DNA from: Phaeobacter inhibens DSM 16374
GTDB lineage: Bacteria > Pseudomonadota > Alphaproteobacteria > Rhodobacterales > Rhodobacteraceae
Assembly (NCBI RefSeq): GCF_000473105.1
Contig: NZ_KI421498.1
Coordinates: 806,001 to 870,000, forward strand
DNA: 64,000 bases
Direction: 5' to 3'
Position 1 is the first letter of the stretch; each line of letters begins with the position of its first letter. The position numbers were made by a program, and so were the translations under genes. Below the pieces are notes generated by a model. The model had not been told where the DNA came from. It searched no databases and saw only the letters and a list, made by a program, of their open reading frames with translations. Below, one piece after another: positions 17,434-25,575 of this stretch.

Positions 17434-18660
17434 TCACATGTCACGTACAGCTCGGGGTTTCAACGCAAGCCACAAGAGCGCGCCGCCCGCCAGGACCAGG
17501 AAGGGCGCCATCGCCATGTTCACGGCGGTCCAGCCTTCGACCGCACTACCGCCTGAACAGTTCATCAGCCCGCCCGAGGCCAGCGAGGCAAAGGTGACGC
17601 CGCCAAAGACCAAGAGATCATTCAGCCCCTGCATCCGGCCGCGCTCATAGCTCTCATGTGCGCCGGCCAACATGGTGGTTGCACCAATGAAGCCAAAGTT
17701 CCAGCCAATGCCCAGCAAGACCAAGGCGACAAAGAAATTTTCCAGATCCACGCCCTGCAGCGCGACAGCCCCGGCTGCGGCAAGAATCACAAGGCCGGCG
17801 CCAACAACCTTTTCAACGCCGAAACGCGCAATCAGATGACCGGTAAAGAAGGAAGGCACATACATTGCCAGCACGTGGGCGGTCACCACGTCAGCCGCGC
17901 TGCCTTCGGTAAAGCCACAGCCAACAACCGCCAGCGGGGTGGAGGTCATCACTAAGTTCATCAGCGCGTAGGACACCATTGCACAGATCACGGCCACGGC
18001 GATGGTGGGTGTGCGCAGCAGCTCCAGACGGCTGCGTCCCTTGGGCGCGTCCTCGCTGGGCACCGGGGGTTTGGGGATCTTGAGGAACAGAAACAGGATG
18101 GCGCCCAGAACATTGACTGCGACCACGGCCATATAGGTGCCGAGGAAGGGGATCACAAAGGCTTGGCTGGTCGCCTTGACGATCTGCGGGCCAATAATGG
18201 CTGAGAGCAACCCGCCCGCCATCACATAAGAAATTGCCTTGGGCCGAAACGCATCGGACGCGGTGTCAGTGGCGGCAAAGCGGTAAAAACCTTGCGCGCT
18301 CATGTAGATACCGGTCAGGAAGCTGCCAAACAGGAAGATGGGGAAGGAACCAAGGTAGAGCCCATAGGCACCAATGACCCCGCCAAGGGTGCCGCCGGCA
18401 GCCCCGACAAAGAATCCCGCCTTGCGCCCGTAACGCTGCATGATCGCGGAGATCGGCGTTGCTGCCAGCATGGAACCGGCGACGATCAGCGAAATCGGCA
18501 GGGTCGCGAAACAGGCATTGCTGGCAAGCGATTGACCTGCGAGACCACCAATGGTGAAGATCATCGGCATCTGCGCGCCCAAAAAGGCCTGCGCAAGCAC
18601 GAGAATGACAACATTGCGTTTGGCGATGCGGTCGTCGGGGAGGGGGAGGCTGTCAGTCAT
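17434..18660 (-). CDS. Major facilitator superfamily transporter
   Basis: 408 residues with twelve predicted membrane segments and a charged loop in the middle (KIPKPPVPSEDAPKGRSRLELL). The MFS signature after helix 2 appears as AIMQRYGRKAGFFVG, and the equivalent in the second half is GHLIARFGVEKVVGAG. The substrate is unknown. It stands alone on the minus strand, divergent from the glycosylase gene, with 92 bases of shared promoter region. Confidence 0.88.
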   Translation of the reverse strand: MTDSLPLPDDRIAKRNVVILVLAQAFLGAQMPMIFTIGGLAGQSLASNACFATLPISLIVAGSMLAATPISAIMQRYGRKAGFFVGAAGGTLGGVIGAYGLYLGSFPIFLFGSFLTGIYMSAQGFYRFAATDTASDAFRPKAISYVMAGGLLSAIIGPQIVKATSQAFVIPFLGTYMAVVAVNVLGAILFLFLKIPKPPVPSEDAPKGRSRLELLRTPTIAVAVICAMVSYALMNLVMTSTPLAVVGCGFTEGSAADVVTAHVLAMYVPSFFTGHLIARFGVEKVVGAGLVILAAAGAVALQGVDLENFFVALVLLGIGWNFGFIGATTMLAGAHESYERGRMQGLNDLLVFGGVTFASLASGGLMNCSGGSAVEGWTAVNMAMAPFLVLAGGALLWLALKPRAVRDM

Positions 18661-18752
18661 GACAGATGCGTATCCCTGAATATCCGGCAGGGCAAGATTG
18701 ATGCTGCATCAGTGCGTTATGCGCGCGAAAAAGACGCAAGGAGAGGTGACAC

Positions 18753-19421
18753 ATGACAGGATCGAAAAATCCGGATGCGGCGGGGGCGGTTAACGTCGGA
18801 CGGATCATCACCAGTGACGCCTGCGTATCTGAAGGAGCAGCTTGGCTGGCCGATCACGACGCGCGATTTGCCGCCGCGATTGACCTCTGCGGACCGCTGC
18901 CCCTGCGCCGCAAACCCGAGGGCTTTGCCGAACTGCTCAGCGCGATTGTCAGCCAGCAGGTGAGCGTCGCCTCTGCCAATGCGATCTGGGGCCGGATGGT
19001 TGAGGCGGGGTTGGACACCGCCACTGCCGTTGCCGCCGCTAGCGAGGATGATCTGCGCGGTGTCGGTCTCAGCCGTCAGAAAATCCGCTACGCCCACGCC
19101 CTGGCTGCGGCCGGCATTGATTTCGACGCCCTACGCCAGCTGCCGGATTCCGAGGTGATTGAGACCCTGACGCAAGTTTCGGGCATCGGCACTTGGACCG
19201 CGGAAATCTATGCGATGTTCTCGCTTGGGCGGGCCGATGTCTTTGCCCATGGTGATCTGGCGTTGCAGGAGGGTGCGCGGATACTGCTCGACCTGCCAGA
19301 GCGGCCCAAACCCGCCGCGATGCGCCGCATCGCCGAGGCATGGTCGCCGTGGCGGTCGGTTGCGGCGCGCGTGCTCTGGGCCTATTACCGGGTGGCAAAG
19401 GACAGGGAAGGGATCCGATGA
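18753..19421 (+). CDS. DNA-3-methyladenine glycosylase II (AlkA-like, HhH-GPD)
   Basis: 222 residues. It excises alkylated purines in base-excision repair. The HhH-GPD fold is evident: FAELLSAIVSQQVSVASANAIWGRM (helical core) and LRGVGLSRQKIRYAHALA. The hairpin is LTQVSGIGTWTAEIYAMFSLG, followed by the catalytic Asp in DVFAHGDLALQEG. The AlkA N-terminal beta domain is absent, as in many short bacterial relatives. It overlaps the following esterase gene as ATGA. Confidence 0.88.
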   Translation: MTGSKNPDAAGAVNVGRIITSDACVSEGAAWLADHDARFAAAIDLCGPLPLRRKPEGFAELLSAIVSQQVSVASANAIWGRMVEAGLDTATAVAAASEDDLRGVGLSRQKIRYAHALAAAGIDFDALRQLPDSEVIETLTQVSGIGTWTAEIYAMFSLGRADVFAHGDLALQEGARILLDLPERPKPAAMRRIAEAWSPWRSVAARVLWAYYRVAKDREGIR

Positions 19422-20083
19422 CACGAGTTTTATCAGCCGAGCGCAAGGCGCCTTTGTCGGGGCAGACCCGATCCGTGGTGGTGTTTCTGCATGGCTATGG
19501 GGCCAATGGCGCCGACCTGCTGGGACTGGCTGACCCCTTGGGCGAACATCTGCCGGATACATTGTTTGTGGCGCCCGATGCGCCGGAGCGTTGTGCGGGC
19601 ACGCCCTTTGGCTTCCAATGGTTTCCGATCCCCTGGATCGACGGTTCTTCCGAAGAGGAATCCATGCGGGGCATGATGGCCTCCATCGAGGATCTGAACG
19701 CATTTCTGGATGCGCTAATGGTGGATGAAGATGTGCTGCCCGAGCAAGTGGTGCTGTTTGGATTCTCCCAAGGCACGATGATGAGCCTGCATGTCGCACC
19801 CCGCCGTGAAGATGCGGTGGCGGGGATCGTCGCCTTCTCCGGGCGGCTGCTCTCGCCGGAGACGCTAAAGGATGAGGTGGTCTCAAAAATGCCGGTGCTG
19901 CTGGTGCATGGCGACGCTGACGATGTGGTGCCGCCGCAATCACTGCCCGAGGCTGCCGAGGCGCTGGGAGAGGCCGGGTTCCAGGATGTCTTCGCCCATA
20001 TCATGAAGGGCACAGGTCACGGCATTGCACCCGACGGGTTGAGCGTGGCGCTGGCCTTCATGCGTGACAAGCTGAGCCTGTGA
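19418..20083 (+). CDS. Phospholipase/carboxylesterase family alpha/beta hydrolase
   Basis: 221 residues, cytosolic, no signal peptide. The oxyanion region is VVVFLHGYGANGADL, the nucleophile elbow GFSQGTMMSL, the catalytic Asp lies in HGDADDVVPP and the His in KGTGHGIAPDG. This is the acyl-protein thioesterase/YpfH-like family acting on short esters. The ATG at 19418 overlaps the glycosylase stop by four bases, so the longer upstream frame (from 19340) is not needed. Confidence 0.88.
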   Translation: MTRVLSAERKAPLSGQTRSVVVFLHGYGANGADLLGLADPLGEHLPDTLFVAPDAPERCAGTPFGFQWFPIPWIDGSSEEESMRGMMASIEDLNAFLDALMVDEDVLPEQVVLFGFSQGTMMSLHVAPRREDAVAGIVAFSGRLLSPETLKDEVVSKMPVLLVHGDADDVVPPQSLPEAAEALGEAGFQDVFAHIMKGTGHGIAPDGLSVALAFMRDKLSL

Positions 20084-20130
20084 CACCACTGCGACCGGTT
20101 CCGGTTGCAGCAGGATCAGAAAACAACACC

Positions 20131-20160
20131 AGCCGCGCAGCTTAACGCTTGCGCGGCTTT
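20131..20160. terminator. Hairpin overlapping the rluE-like stop codon
   Basis: AGCCGCGCA (20131-20139) and TGCGCGGCT (20150-20158) pair perfectly, and the pseudouridine synthase stop lies in the loop. TTTCTT follows on the plus strand. It is probably a terminator for the esterase gene and possibly for the opposite gene too. Confidence 0.55.
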
Positions 20161-20840
20161 CTTGGTTTTCGCGGTTTTAAGCCTGCATCCGACTCCGGTC
20201 GAGCGGGCTTTGACGCGGCGGCTTTGCGCCGGGCAATGGCCTGTCGGTTTGGCGCAGGTTTGGGTTTTGGCGGACCCGGAATAATTGGCGCCTCCAGATC
20301 CTCCCAGGTGCCGGGGGACAAGCCGTCCAGCGTCCAGATCCCAATCGCCGCCCGGATGAGGCGCAGGGTCGGATGGCCGACAGCGGCTGTCATTCGCCGC
20401 ACCTGCCGGTTGCGGCCTTCGCGGATGGTGAGCGCGATCCAGCTGTCAGGCACGGACTTTCGCACCCGGATCGGTGGGTTGCGTGCCCAGATCCCTTCCG
20501 GTTCCTCAATCAACGCGGCTTTGGCTGGGCGGGTCATCCCGTCTTTCAGCTCCACGCCGTTGGCCAGCGCCTGAATGGCGGCGGCATCCGGTGTGCCCTC
20601 GACCTGTACCCAATAGGTTTTCGGCATCTTATGCTGCGGGTCCGAAATCCACGCTTGCAAACGCCCATGATCGGTCAGCAGCATCAGCCCCTCGCTGTCA
20701 CGGTCCAACCGCCCCGCAGGGTAAACCCCCGGCAGATCAATCCAGTCGCTGAGCGTCGCACGCGGACTGCTGTCGCTGCCACGATCGGTGAACTGGGGCA
20801 GTACATCATAGGGTTTGTTGAAGCGGATCAATCTGGTCAT
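20142..20840 (-). CDS. RsuA/RluE-family pseudouridine synthase
   Basis: 232 residues. It isomerises a uridine in rRNA; the closest type is RluE (23S rRNA). The catalytic Asp is in [20 protein letters not shown], and a second family motif is [29 protein letters not shown]. There is no S4 domain at the N-terminus, as in RluE. A very basic Pro/Lys/Arg tail (residues ~190-232, ending [11 protein letters not shown]) extends beyond the catalytic core and probably contacts RNA. Confidence 0.88.
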   Translation of the reverse strand: MTRLIRFNKPYDVLPQFTDRGSDSSPRATLSDWIDLPGVYPAGRLDRDSEGLMLLTDHGRLQAWISDPQHKMPKTYWVQVEGTPDAAAIQALANGVELKDGMTRPAKAALIEEPEGIWARNPPIRVRKSVPDSWIALTIREGRNRQVRRMTAAVGHPTLRLIRAAIGIWTLDGLSPGTWEDLEAPIIPGPPKPKPAPNRQAIARRKAAASKPARPESDAGLKPRKPRKPRKR

Positions 20841-21011
20841 CAGCCTGCAATAGGCAGCGCTTTACTAAGTGGCAAGGGTGACGAGCGCCTCCAGCGTGGT
20901 TTGGCCGGGTGCAGATCAGCGTCTAGCCGTCATGCTGCTGTCACGGAAGCATCCTAGTGATCAATCAGAAAGCTGGTCCGAGGCCGTGTTAGAATCATTG
21001 ATAATGGGGGC

Positions 21012-21039
21012 TTGCCAGTTGCAGGCCACGATATATAGT
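21012..21039 (+). promoter_or_regulatory. Sigma-70-like promoter
   Basis: TTGCCA (21012-21017), 16-base spacer, TATAGT (21034-21039). It is one of the better promoter matches in the window. A start site near 21046 would follow. Confidence 0.5.
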
Positions 21040-21045
21040 TAATTC

Positions 21046-21340
21046 AAAGCAGGGGCGGGTTCCCCGCTCTGATGTCGGAACACAGGCAGACAGGGCGGTA
21101 GAGCCGTTGCAGAACATGCAGATCCACCAGCAACAGATTTCAGCAGGTATTGGCGATGGGTGTACAGCCGTCGCCCAAGGTGAGCCTGTGAGTTGCTGCA
21201 ACAAGGGGATGCGTCCGCTGATTGGTCTGCGAATACCTGTCTGGCCGCATCGAAGCCCTCTGTCGGTTCGCCCTCAGTATGCTGAGATTCATATGACTGA
21301 TCCAAAGACAAGCGCGTGGGCTCCACGCGCTTTTGTTTTT
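21046..21340 (+). ncRNA. Candidate small RNA or leader RNA of unknown family
   Basis: The interval between the promoter and the terminator is about 295 bases. No plus-strand gene precedes the terminator: the upstream gene is on the other strand, and the previous plus gene ends 1.2 kb earlier. The transcript must therefore be either an independent RNA or a leader that attenuates the HNH gene. I could not match it to 6S, SRP, RNase P or tmRNA. Frames inside it have shadow-like composition. Confidence 0.4.
21311..21340 (+). terminator. Strong rho-independent terminator
   Basis: AGCGCGTGG (21311-21319), loop GCT, CCACGCGCT (21323-21331), then TTTTGTTTTT. This is a perfect 9-bp GC-rich stem 100 bases upstream of the HNH gene. 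Confidence 0.85.
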
Positions 21341-21441
21341 TCTGAAACCACCGCTGTGCCGGCCCGTGTGCGGGGGCAGGGTGGTGGTCGATGGCCGGGA
21401 CCTTGGCGCAGGTCCAGGCCATTGAAACGAGGAGGTGCAGT

Positions 21442-22008
21442 ATGACCGTCGCCGTTGGCAATCTCAGAACCTTGATTCTGAACGCAGATATGCAGCCACT
21501 CAGTTGGGCACCGCTGTCTGTCTGCAATTGGCAGGATGCATTTGTCGCCGTTCATCAGGAGCGTGTGATCCAGGTCAAAACCTACGAAGATGTCGAGGTG
21601 CATTCTGCCTCGCAATCCTTCGAAGTCCCTTCTGTTGTGGCGCTAAAGCGCTATCGCAAGCGTAAGAAAGTCGCCTTTACCCGCTATAACGTCTTCCTGC
21701 GCGATGAGTTCTGCTGCCAGTATTGCGGCAAGCGGTTTGCCGCCAAAGATCTGACATTTGACCATGTCATCCCCCGCAGCAAAGGCGGCGCATCTTCCTG
21801 GACCAATATCGTGGCCTGTTGCAGTGCCGATAACCTGCGCAAAGGCAATCTGAAGCCACAGCAGGTCGGGCTGAAACTGCGCCGCAAACCCTTTGCCCCC
21901 AGTCCGCATGAGCTGGACGCCATTGCCCGGCGCCTGCCGCGTCCCAAACCAGAGCTGCACCAGACCTGGATGGACTTTCTCTATTGGGACAGCGAATTGG
22001 ACAGCTGA
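21442..22008 (+). CDS. HNH endonuclease-family protein
   Basis: 188 residues. Residues ~1-75 form an N-terminal beta-rich part (TLILNADMQPLSWAPLSVCNWQDA). The HNH_5 domain follows: FLRDEFCCQYCGKRFAAKDLTFDHVIPRSKGG, with CxxC zinc ligands and the DH catalytic pair, then a second CC/N region (ACCSADNLRKGN). This is the widespread stand-alone alphaproteobacterial HNH protein of unknown role, not a homing or restriction enzyme by context. GAGGAGG lies close before the ATG. A convergent terminator follows. Confidence 0.88.
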   Translation: MTVAVGNLRTLILNADMQPLSWAPLSVCNWQDAFVAVHQERVIQVKTYEDVEVHSASQSFEVPSVVALKRYRKRKKVAFTRYNVFLRDEFCCQYCGKRFAAKDLTFDHVIPRSKGGASSWTNIVACCSADNLRKGNLKPQQVGLKLRRKPFAPSPHELDAIARRLPRPKPELHQTWMDFLYWDSELDS

Positions 22009-22037
22009 GAAACCACAACAGATTTATCCATAAAAAA

Positions 22038-22068
22038 AGCCCCGATTAGCAAAGCTGTCGGGGCTTTT
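22038..22068. terminator. Bidirectional terminator between HNH gene and ocd
   Basis: AGCCCCGA (22038-22045) pairs with TCGGGGCT (22058-22065), flanked by AAAAAA on the left and TTTT on the right. It lies between convergent genes. Confidence 0.85.
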
Positions 22069-22089
22069 GGTTGTCTATATCCCGAAATC

Positions 22090-23136
22090 TCAGCCCTTGG
22101 CGCGTTGCACCATGCCAAAGAGATCGCGCGGATCGTCAGGGTCGGCCAGCATATCCAACTCAAGGAAGAAATCCGTATCCTTGATCCGGTCGCGGATGTA
22201 GCGCAGGGCCGAGAAATCCTCGATCGCAAAACCGACGCTGTCGAACAGGGTGATCTGCTTGTCATCGCGGCGACCGGGTTTCTGGCCCAGGATCACCTGC
22301 CACAGCTCGGTGACTTCAAAATCCTCAGGCATCTGTTGGATCTCGCCTTCGATCCGGGTCTGGGGCGGGAATTCCACAAACACGTCAGAGCGGGACAGGA
22401 TGCCCGGTGCAAGCTCCGTTTTGCCGGGGCAATCTCCGCCGATGGCGTTGATGTGGACACCGCTTCCGACCATGTTGTCGGTCAGGATCGTGGCATATTG
22501 CTTGTCGGCGGTGCAGGTGGTCAGGATCTGCGCGCCCTCGATGGCCTCTTCCGGCGTTTTGCAGGCCACAACGTCCAGCCCGCTGGTCTTCAGGTTCGCC
22601 GCGCATTTCGCGGTTGCAGCCGGATCAACATCATAAAGCCGCACGGATTTCAGCCCGCAGATCGCCTGCATCGCCAGTGACTGGAATTCTGACTGGGCGC
22701 CATTGCCGATCATCGCCATCGTCGTCGCCTCTTTGGGGGCCAGATGCTTTGCCACCATAGCTGAGGTCGCAGCGGTGCGTAATGCGGTCAGGATCGTCAT
22801 CTCGGTCAGCAGCACCGGATAGCCGGTATAGACATCCGCCAAGAGGCCAAAGGCAGTGACTGTCTGCAGCCCCTCAGAGGTGTTTTTCGGGTGGCCGTTT
22901 ACATATTTGAAGCCATACGCCTCGCCGTCGGAGGTTGGCATCAACTCAATCACGCCCACATCGGAGTGGCTGGCCACGCGCGGCGTTTTGTCAAACAGCT
23001 CCCAGCGTTTGAAATCTTCTTCGATATAGGTGGCCAGATCCTTCATCACGGTGTCAATTCCAACATGATGAATGAGGCGCATCATATTGTCGACGCTGAC
23101 AAAAGGCACAAGTGCCTTGTCCGAGGGTTGGGTCAT
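22090..23136 (-). CDS. ocd: Ornithine cyclodeaminase
   Basis: 348 residues. It converts L-ornithine to L-proline and ammonia with bound NAD. The OCD/mu-crystallin fold shows VSVDNMMRLIHHVGIDTVM at the start, KYVNGHPKNTSEGLQTVTAFGLL and TEMTILTALRTAATSAM in the substrate region, and the Rossmann loop AMIGNGAQSEFQSLA. It is the third gene of rocF-ctlX-ocd and overlaps ctlX by four bases, so it finishes the route arginine/citrulline to ornithine to proline. AAGGA precedes the ATG. Confidence 0.93.
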   Translation of the reverse strand: MTQPSDKALVPFVSVDNMMRLIHHVGIDTVMKDLATYIEEDFKRWELFDKTPRVASHSDVGVIELMPTSDGEAYGFKYVNGHPKNTSEGLQTVTAFGLLADVYTGYPVLLTEMTILTALRTAATSAMVAKHLAPKEATTMAMIGNGAQSEFQSLAMQAICGLKSVRLYDVDPAATAKCAANLKTSGLDVVACKTPEEAIEGAQILTTCTADKQYATILTDNMVGSGVHINAIGGDCPGKTELAPGILSRSDVFVEFPPQTRIEGEIQQMPEDFEVTELWQVILGQKPGRRDDKQITLFDSVGFAIEDFSALRYIRDRIKDTDFFLELDMLADPDDPRDLFGMVQRAKG

Positions 23137-24062
23137 AACTGGGTCCTTTCACGGGGGCTGAGGTGGATGGCTGCCAGCATGCAGCGCACCGACCCGCCAG
23201 CGGTTTCGATTGTAGGGATGGAGAGCGGCAGCAAGTCGGCACTGCGCTCGACTATGGCGATCTGTTCTGGGCGCAGTACCTCCACCGCGCGGGAGGAGAG
23301 CGCCAGAAGACGGCGATCACCGGTCAGCTCCAGCGCATTGCCGGCAAATCCGGCGATCTGTTCGGGCGTAAGATCAATCACCCGGCGTCCGGTTTCCTCC
23401 AGCCGCGCGGCAACTTCGGCCCGACGCATTGGATCGGTGATCATATCAAGGCAGATCAGCGCATAATCCGTGCCGATGCCCATCAGAACATTGGTGTGAT
23501 AGACATCACGGCCCTGCGCGTCCCGCGCTTCGAACACCATCGGTTCAAAGTTGAAATGGGTGCAGAAGCGTTCCAGCAGCACCGGATCGGCACGGTTGGA
23601 TTTCACGGTATAGGCGATGCGTCCGATATGATCGAGCACCATGGCGCCGGTACCTTCGAGCGCCAGCCCGTCCTGTTCCAGCCCGGAATAGTCGATCACA
23701 TCTTGAACGCGGTAGTCCCGCTTCAGCAGTTCGATCACATCCCAACGGCGTTCCTTGCGCCGGTTGGCCGCATACATCGGGTAGACCGCAACATGGCCGC
23801 CGGCATGGGTCGAAAACCAGTTGTTGGGGAAGACGCTGTCCGGGATCTCTGTGCTGGTGTCGTCAAACACATGCACGCTCACACCAGCGCCGCGCAGCGC
23901 TGCAACAGCTGCGTCGAATTCAGCCAATGCCTGGGCCGAGGTGACATCGGCAGTCTCACGCGCAAGGGTCTGAAACGCATTATCGTCGCGCGTCTCCGGA
24001 TTGGAGCAGAAATGATGTGGTCGGATCATCACCACCGCACCGGGGGCCTGAAGCCGTCTCAT
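23133..24062 (-). CDS. ctlX: CtlX-type citrulline hydrolase (guanidino-group-modifying/DDAH superfamily)
   Basis: 309 residues of the pentein fold. MIRPHHFCSNPETRDDNAFQ, the acidic loop SVFPNNWFSTHAGG, the His region DVYHTNVLMGIG and the catalytic Cys in GGSVRCMLAAIHLS near the end match the family annotated as citrulline utilisation hydrolase. Characterised members release ornithine from citrulline. A related arginine dihydrolase activity cannot be excluded from sequence. The gene overlaps rocF and ocd by four bases on each side, which supports an ornithine-forming role. Confidence 0.8.
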   Translation of the reverse strand: MRRLQAPGAVVMIRPHHFCSNPETRDDNAFQTLARETADVTSAQALAEFDAAVAALRGAGVSVHVFDDTSTEIPDSVFPNNWFSTHAGGHVAVYPMYAANRRKERRWDVIELLKRDYRVQDVIDYSGLEQDGLALEGTGAMVLDHIGRIAYTVKSNRADPVLLERFCTHFNFEPMVFEARDAQGRDVYHTNVLMGIGTDYALICLDMITDPMRRAEVAARLEETGRRVIDLTPEQIAGFAGNALELTGDRRLLALSSRAVEVLRPEQIAIVERSADLLPLSIPTIETAGGSVRCMLAAIHLSPRERTQL

Positions 24063-24991
24063 TGATAGCTCCGTGTTGGGCGGTCAAAGACGCGGCGACC
24101 AAGAGCCGAAGCGCAGAGATCCACCATTAGATGCGCGGTACGACCGCGCTCATCCAGAAACGGGTTCAGCTCCACCAGATCAAGCGAGGTCATCAGGCCG
24201 GAATCATGCAGCATTTCGCAAACCAGATGACCCTCGCGTACTGTGGCGCCGCCGGGCACGGTGGTGCCGACTGCGGGGGCTACAGACGGATCCAGAAAAT
24301 CAACATCGAGCGAGACATGCAGCATTCCGTTGGCATCTTTGACCCGCTGGAGAAAGGCAGAGAGCGGACCGGCAATTCCATTTTCGTCGATGTCACGCAT
24401 GTCATGACGGTGAATATCGCTGGCCTCAAGCGCGAGGCGTTCCGGGGTATCCACGGAACGCAGGCCAATCATGCAGACGTTTTCTTGCGGGACCGGATTG
24501 GCAACCTCGGGAAAGCCTGCAAAATCAGGGCGCCCGGTGAAATAGCCCACTGGCGTCCCGTGTAGATTGCCGCTGTCAGAGGTTGCAGGCGTATGGAAAT
24601 CGGTATGCGCATCAAGCCACAGCACGAATTGCGGGCGGCCTTCCTTGGCCGCGTGGTTGGCCACGCCAACAACCGACCCCAAGGACAGCGAATGGTCGCC
24701 ACCAAGGAAGATCGGCAGGCCATCTTTCATCGCCTCTTCGGCGGCGCGGATCAGGCGATTGGTCCAGCCGATCGTTTCATTGCGGGCAAAGACCAGACCG
24801 TCGTTGGTATCGGGTTCATGGGTGGCAGGACGCAGATTGCCCTGATCGATCACCTTGTGACCCAGACTTTCAATTGCGCGCCCCAGACCGGCGGTGCGAT
24901 AGGCATCCGGCCCCATCAGGCATCCGGCGCGTCGCTTGCCGCTGTCCACCGGGGCCCCGATCAGAATACAGGTCTTGGATGTCACGCGCAT
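24059..24991 (-). CDS. rocF: Arginase
   Basis: 310 residues. It hydrolyses L-arginine to ornithine and urea. All manganese motifs are present: FLGGDHSLSLGS, LWLDAHTDFHTP and SLDVDFLDPSVAPAVGTTVPGG. The substrate-region SGNLHGTPVGYF is also present. It is the first gene of the operon, with AGAGGAGA ahead of the ATG, and is divergent from the Lrp-type regulator gene across 106 bases full of inverted repeats. Confidence 0.94.
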   Translation of the reverse strand: MRVTSKTCILIGAPVDSGKRRAGCLMGPDAYRTAGLGRAIESLGHKVIDQGNLRPATHEPDTNDGLVFARNETIGWTNRLIRAAEEAMKDGLPIFLGGDHSLSLGSVVGVANHAAKEGRPQFVLWLDAHTDFHTPATSDSGNLHGTPVGYFTGRPDFAGFPEVANPVPQENVCMIGLRSVDTPERLALEASDIHRHDMRDIDENGIAGPLSAFLQRVKDANGMLHVSLDVDFLDPSVAPAVGTTVPGGATVREGHLVCEMLHDSGLMTSLDLVELNPFLDERGRTAHLMVDLCASALGRRVFDRPTRSYQ

Positions 24992-25022
24992 ATCTCCTCT
25001 GCGAACTGTAGATACTCTTAGA

Positions 25023-25094
25023 AACCTCCGATTTGAGGTGGATTCCAGCGATCAAATCGCCCATATAGTAGGGCAAATAATCAAGTCGGAGGTT
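25023..25094 (+). promoter_or_regulatory. Interlocking inverted repeats in the rocF-lrp intergenic region
   Basis: Three elements can pair. A is AACCTCCGATTTGA (25023-25036), B is TCAAATCG (25052-25059) and C is TCAAGTCGGAGGTT (25081-25094). A and C form a 14-bp stem with one G-U pair that buries the GGAGG of the regulator gene. The A 3' half and B form an alternative 8-bp stem. A DNA palindrome GCGAT-CAA-ATCGC (25048-25060) overlaps B and could be a regulator site. Confidence 0.55.
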
Positions 25095-25097
25095 AAA

Positions 25098-25523
25098 TTG
25101 GACAAAACGGATGAGCGCCTGATTGCTGCGCTACGTCATAATGCACGCGCATCCCTGTCGGATCTGGCGTTGCAGCTGAACCTGTCGCGGACCACCGTCC
25201 GGGCCCGGATCGAACGGTTGCAGACCAAAGGTGATATCCTTGGGTTTTCTGTTGTACTGAAAGAGGATGTCCTACGCGATCCGGTGCGTGGGCTGATGAT
25301 GATCGGCATCGAAGGCCGTGGTACCAGCCGGATCACCCGACAGCTTCAGGGGCTGCCAGAGGTGCGGGCGATCCACACGACAAACGGGCGCTGGGATCTG
25401 ATTATTGAGCTGGGCACCGAAACGCTCGAAACCCTGGATGCCGCCCTTGCCAAGATCCGTACATTCGAAGGGGTGGTCAGCAGCGAGACCAACCTCCTGC
25501 TTGCCACAAAAAAGGACAGCTAA
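25098..25523 (+). CDS. Lrp/AsnC-family transcriptional regulator
   Basis: 141 residues starting at TTG 25098 (LDKTDERLIAALRHNARAS). GGAGG sits five bases ahead of this codon, and no ATG lies at the domain start, so a TTG start is likely; the frame open further upstream reads through non-conserved sequence. Residues ~1-60 are the helix-turn-helix (SLSDLALQLNLSRTTVRARIERLQTKG). Residues ~65-141 are the RAM ligand domain (DPVRGLMMIGIEGRGTSRITRQL, RWDLIIELGTETLETLDAAL). It is divergent from rocF-ctlX-ocd and is the obvious candidate regulator of arginine catabolism, probably also of itself. Confidence 0.88.
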   Translation: MDKTDERLIAALRHNARASLSDLALQLNLSRTTVRARIERLQTKGDILGFSVVLKEDVLRDPVRGLMMIGIEGRGTSRITRQLQGLPEVRAIHTTNGRWDLIIELGTETLETLDAALAKIRTFEGVVSSETNLLLATKKDS

Positions 25524-25575
25524 TTCGGGCAACGCCAGGCCTATCCGATTGTGGCGCCCAGCATCTGTGTTCCTG

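Larger units (their letters stand above)
20841..21441 (+). other. Intergenic region containing a promoter-terminator unit
   Basis: About 600 bases without a convincing protein frame. It contains a good promoter at 21012-21039, a strong terminator at 21311-21340 and, just before the HNH gene, the ribosome-binding site GAGGAGG. Confidence 0.6.

Noticed and set aside
20094-20112. CTGCGACCGG/CCGGTTGCAG hairpin after the esterase gene
   Set aside because: Arms almost meet and no T-run follows; the hairpin at 20131-20159 is a better terminator candidate.
21442-22008. HNH protein as part of a restriction or mobile element
   Set aside because: No methyltransferase, repeats or att sites nearby; it is a widespread chromosomal family.
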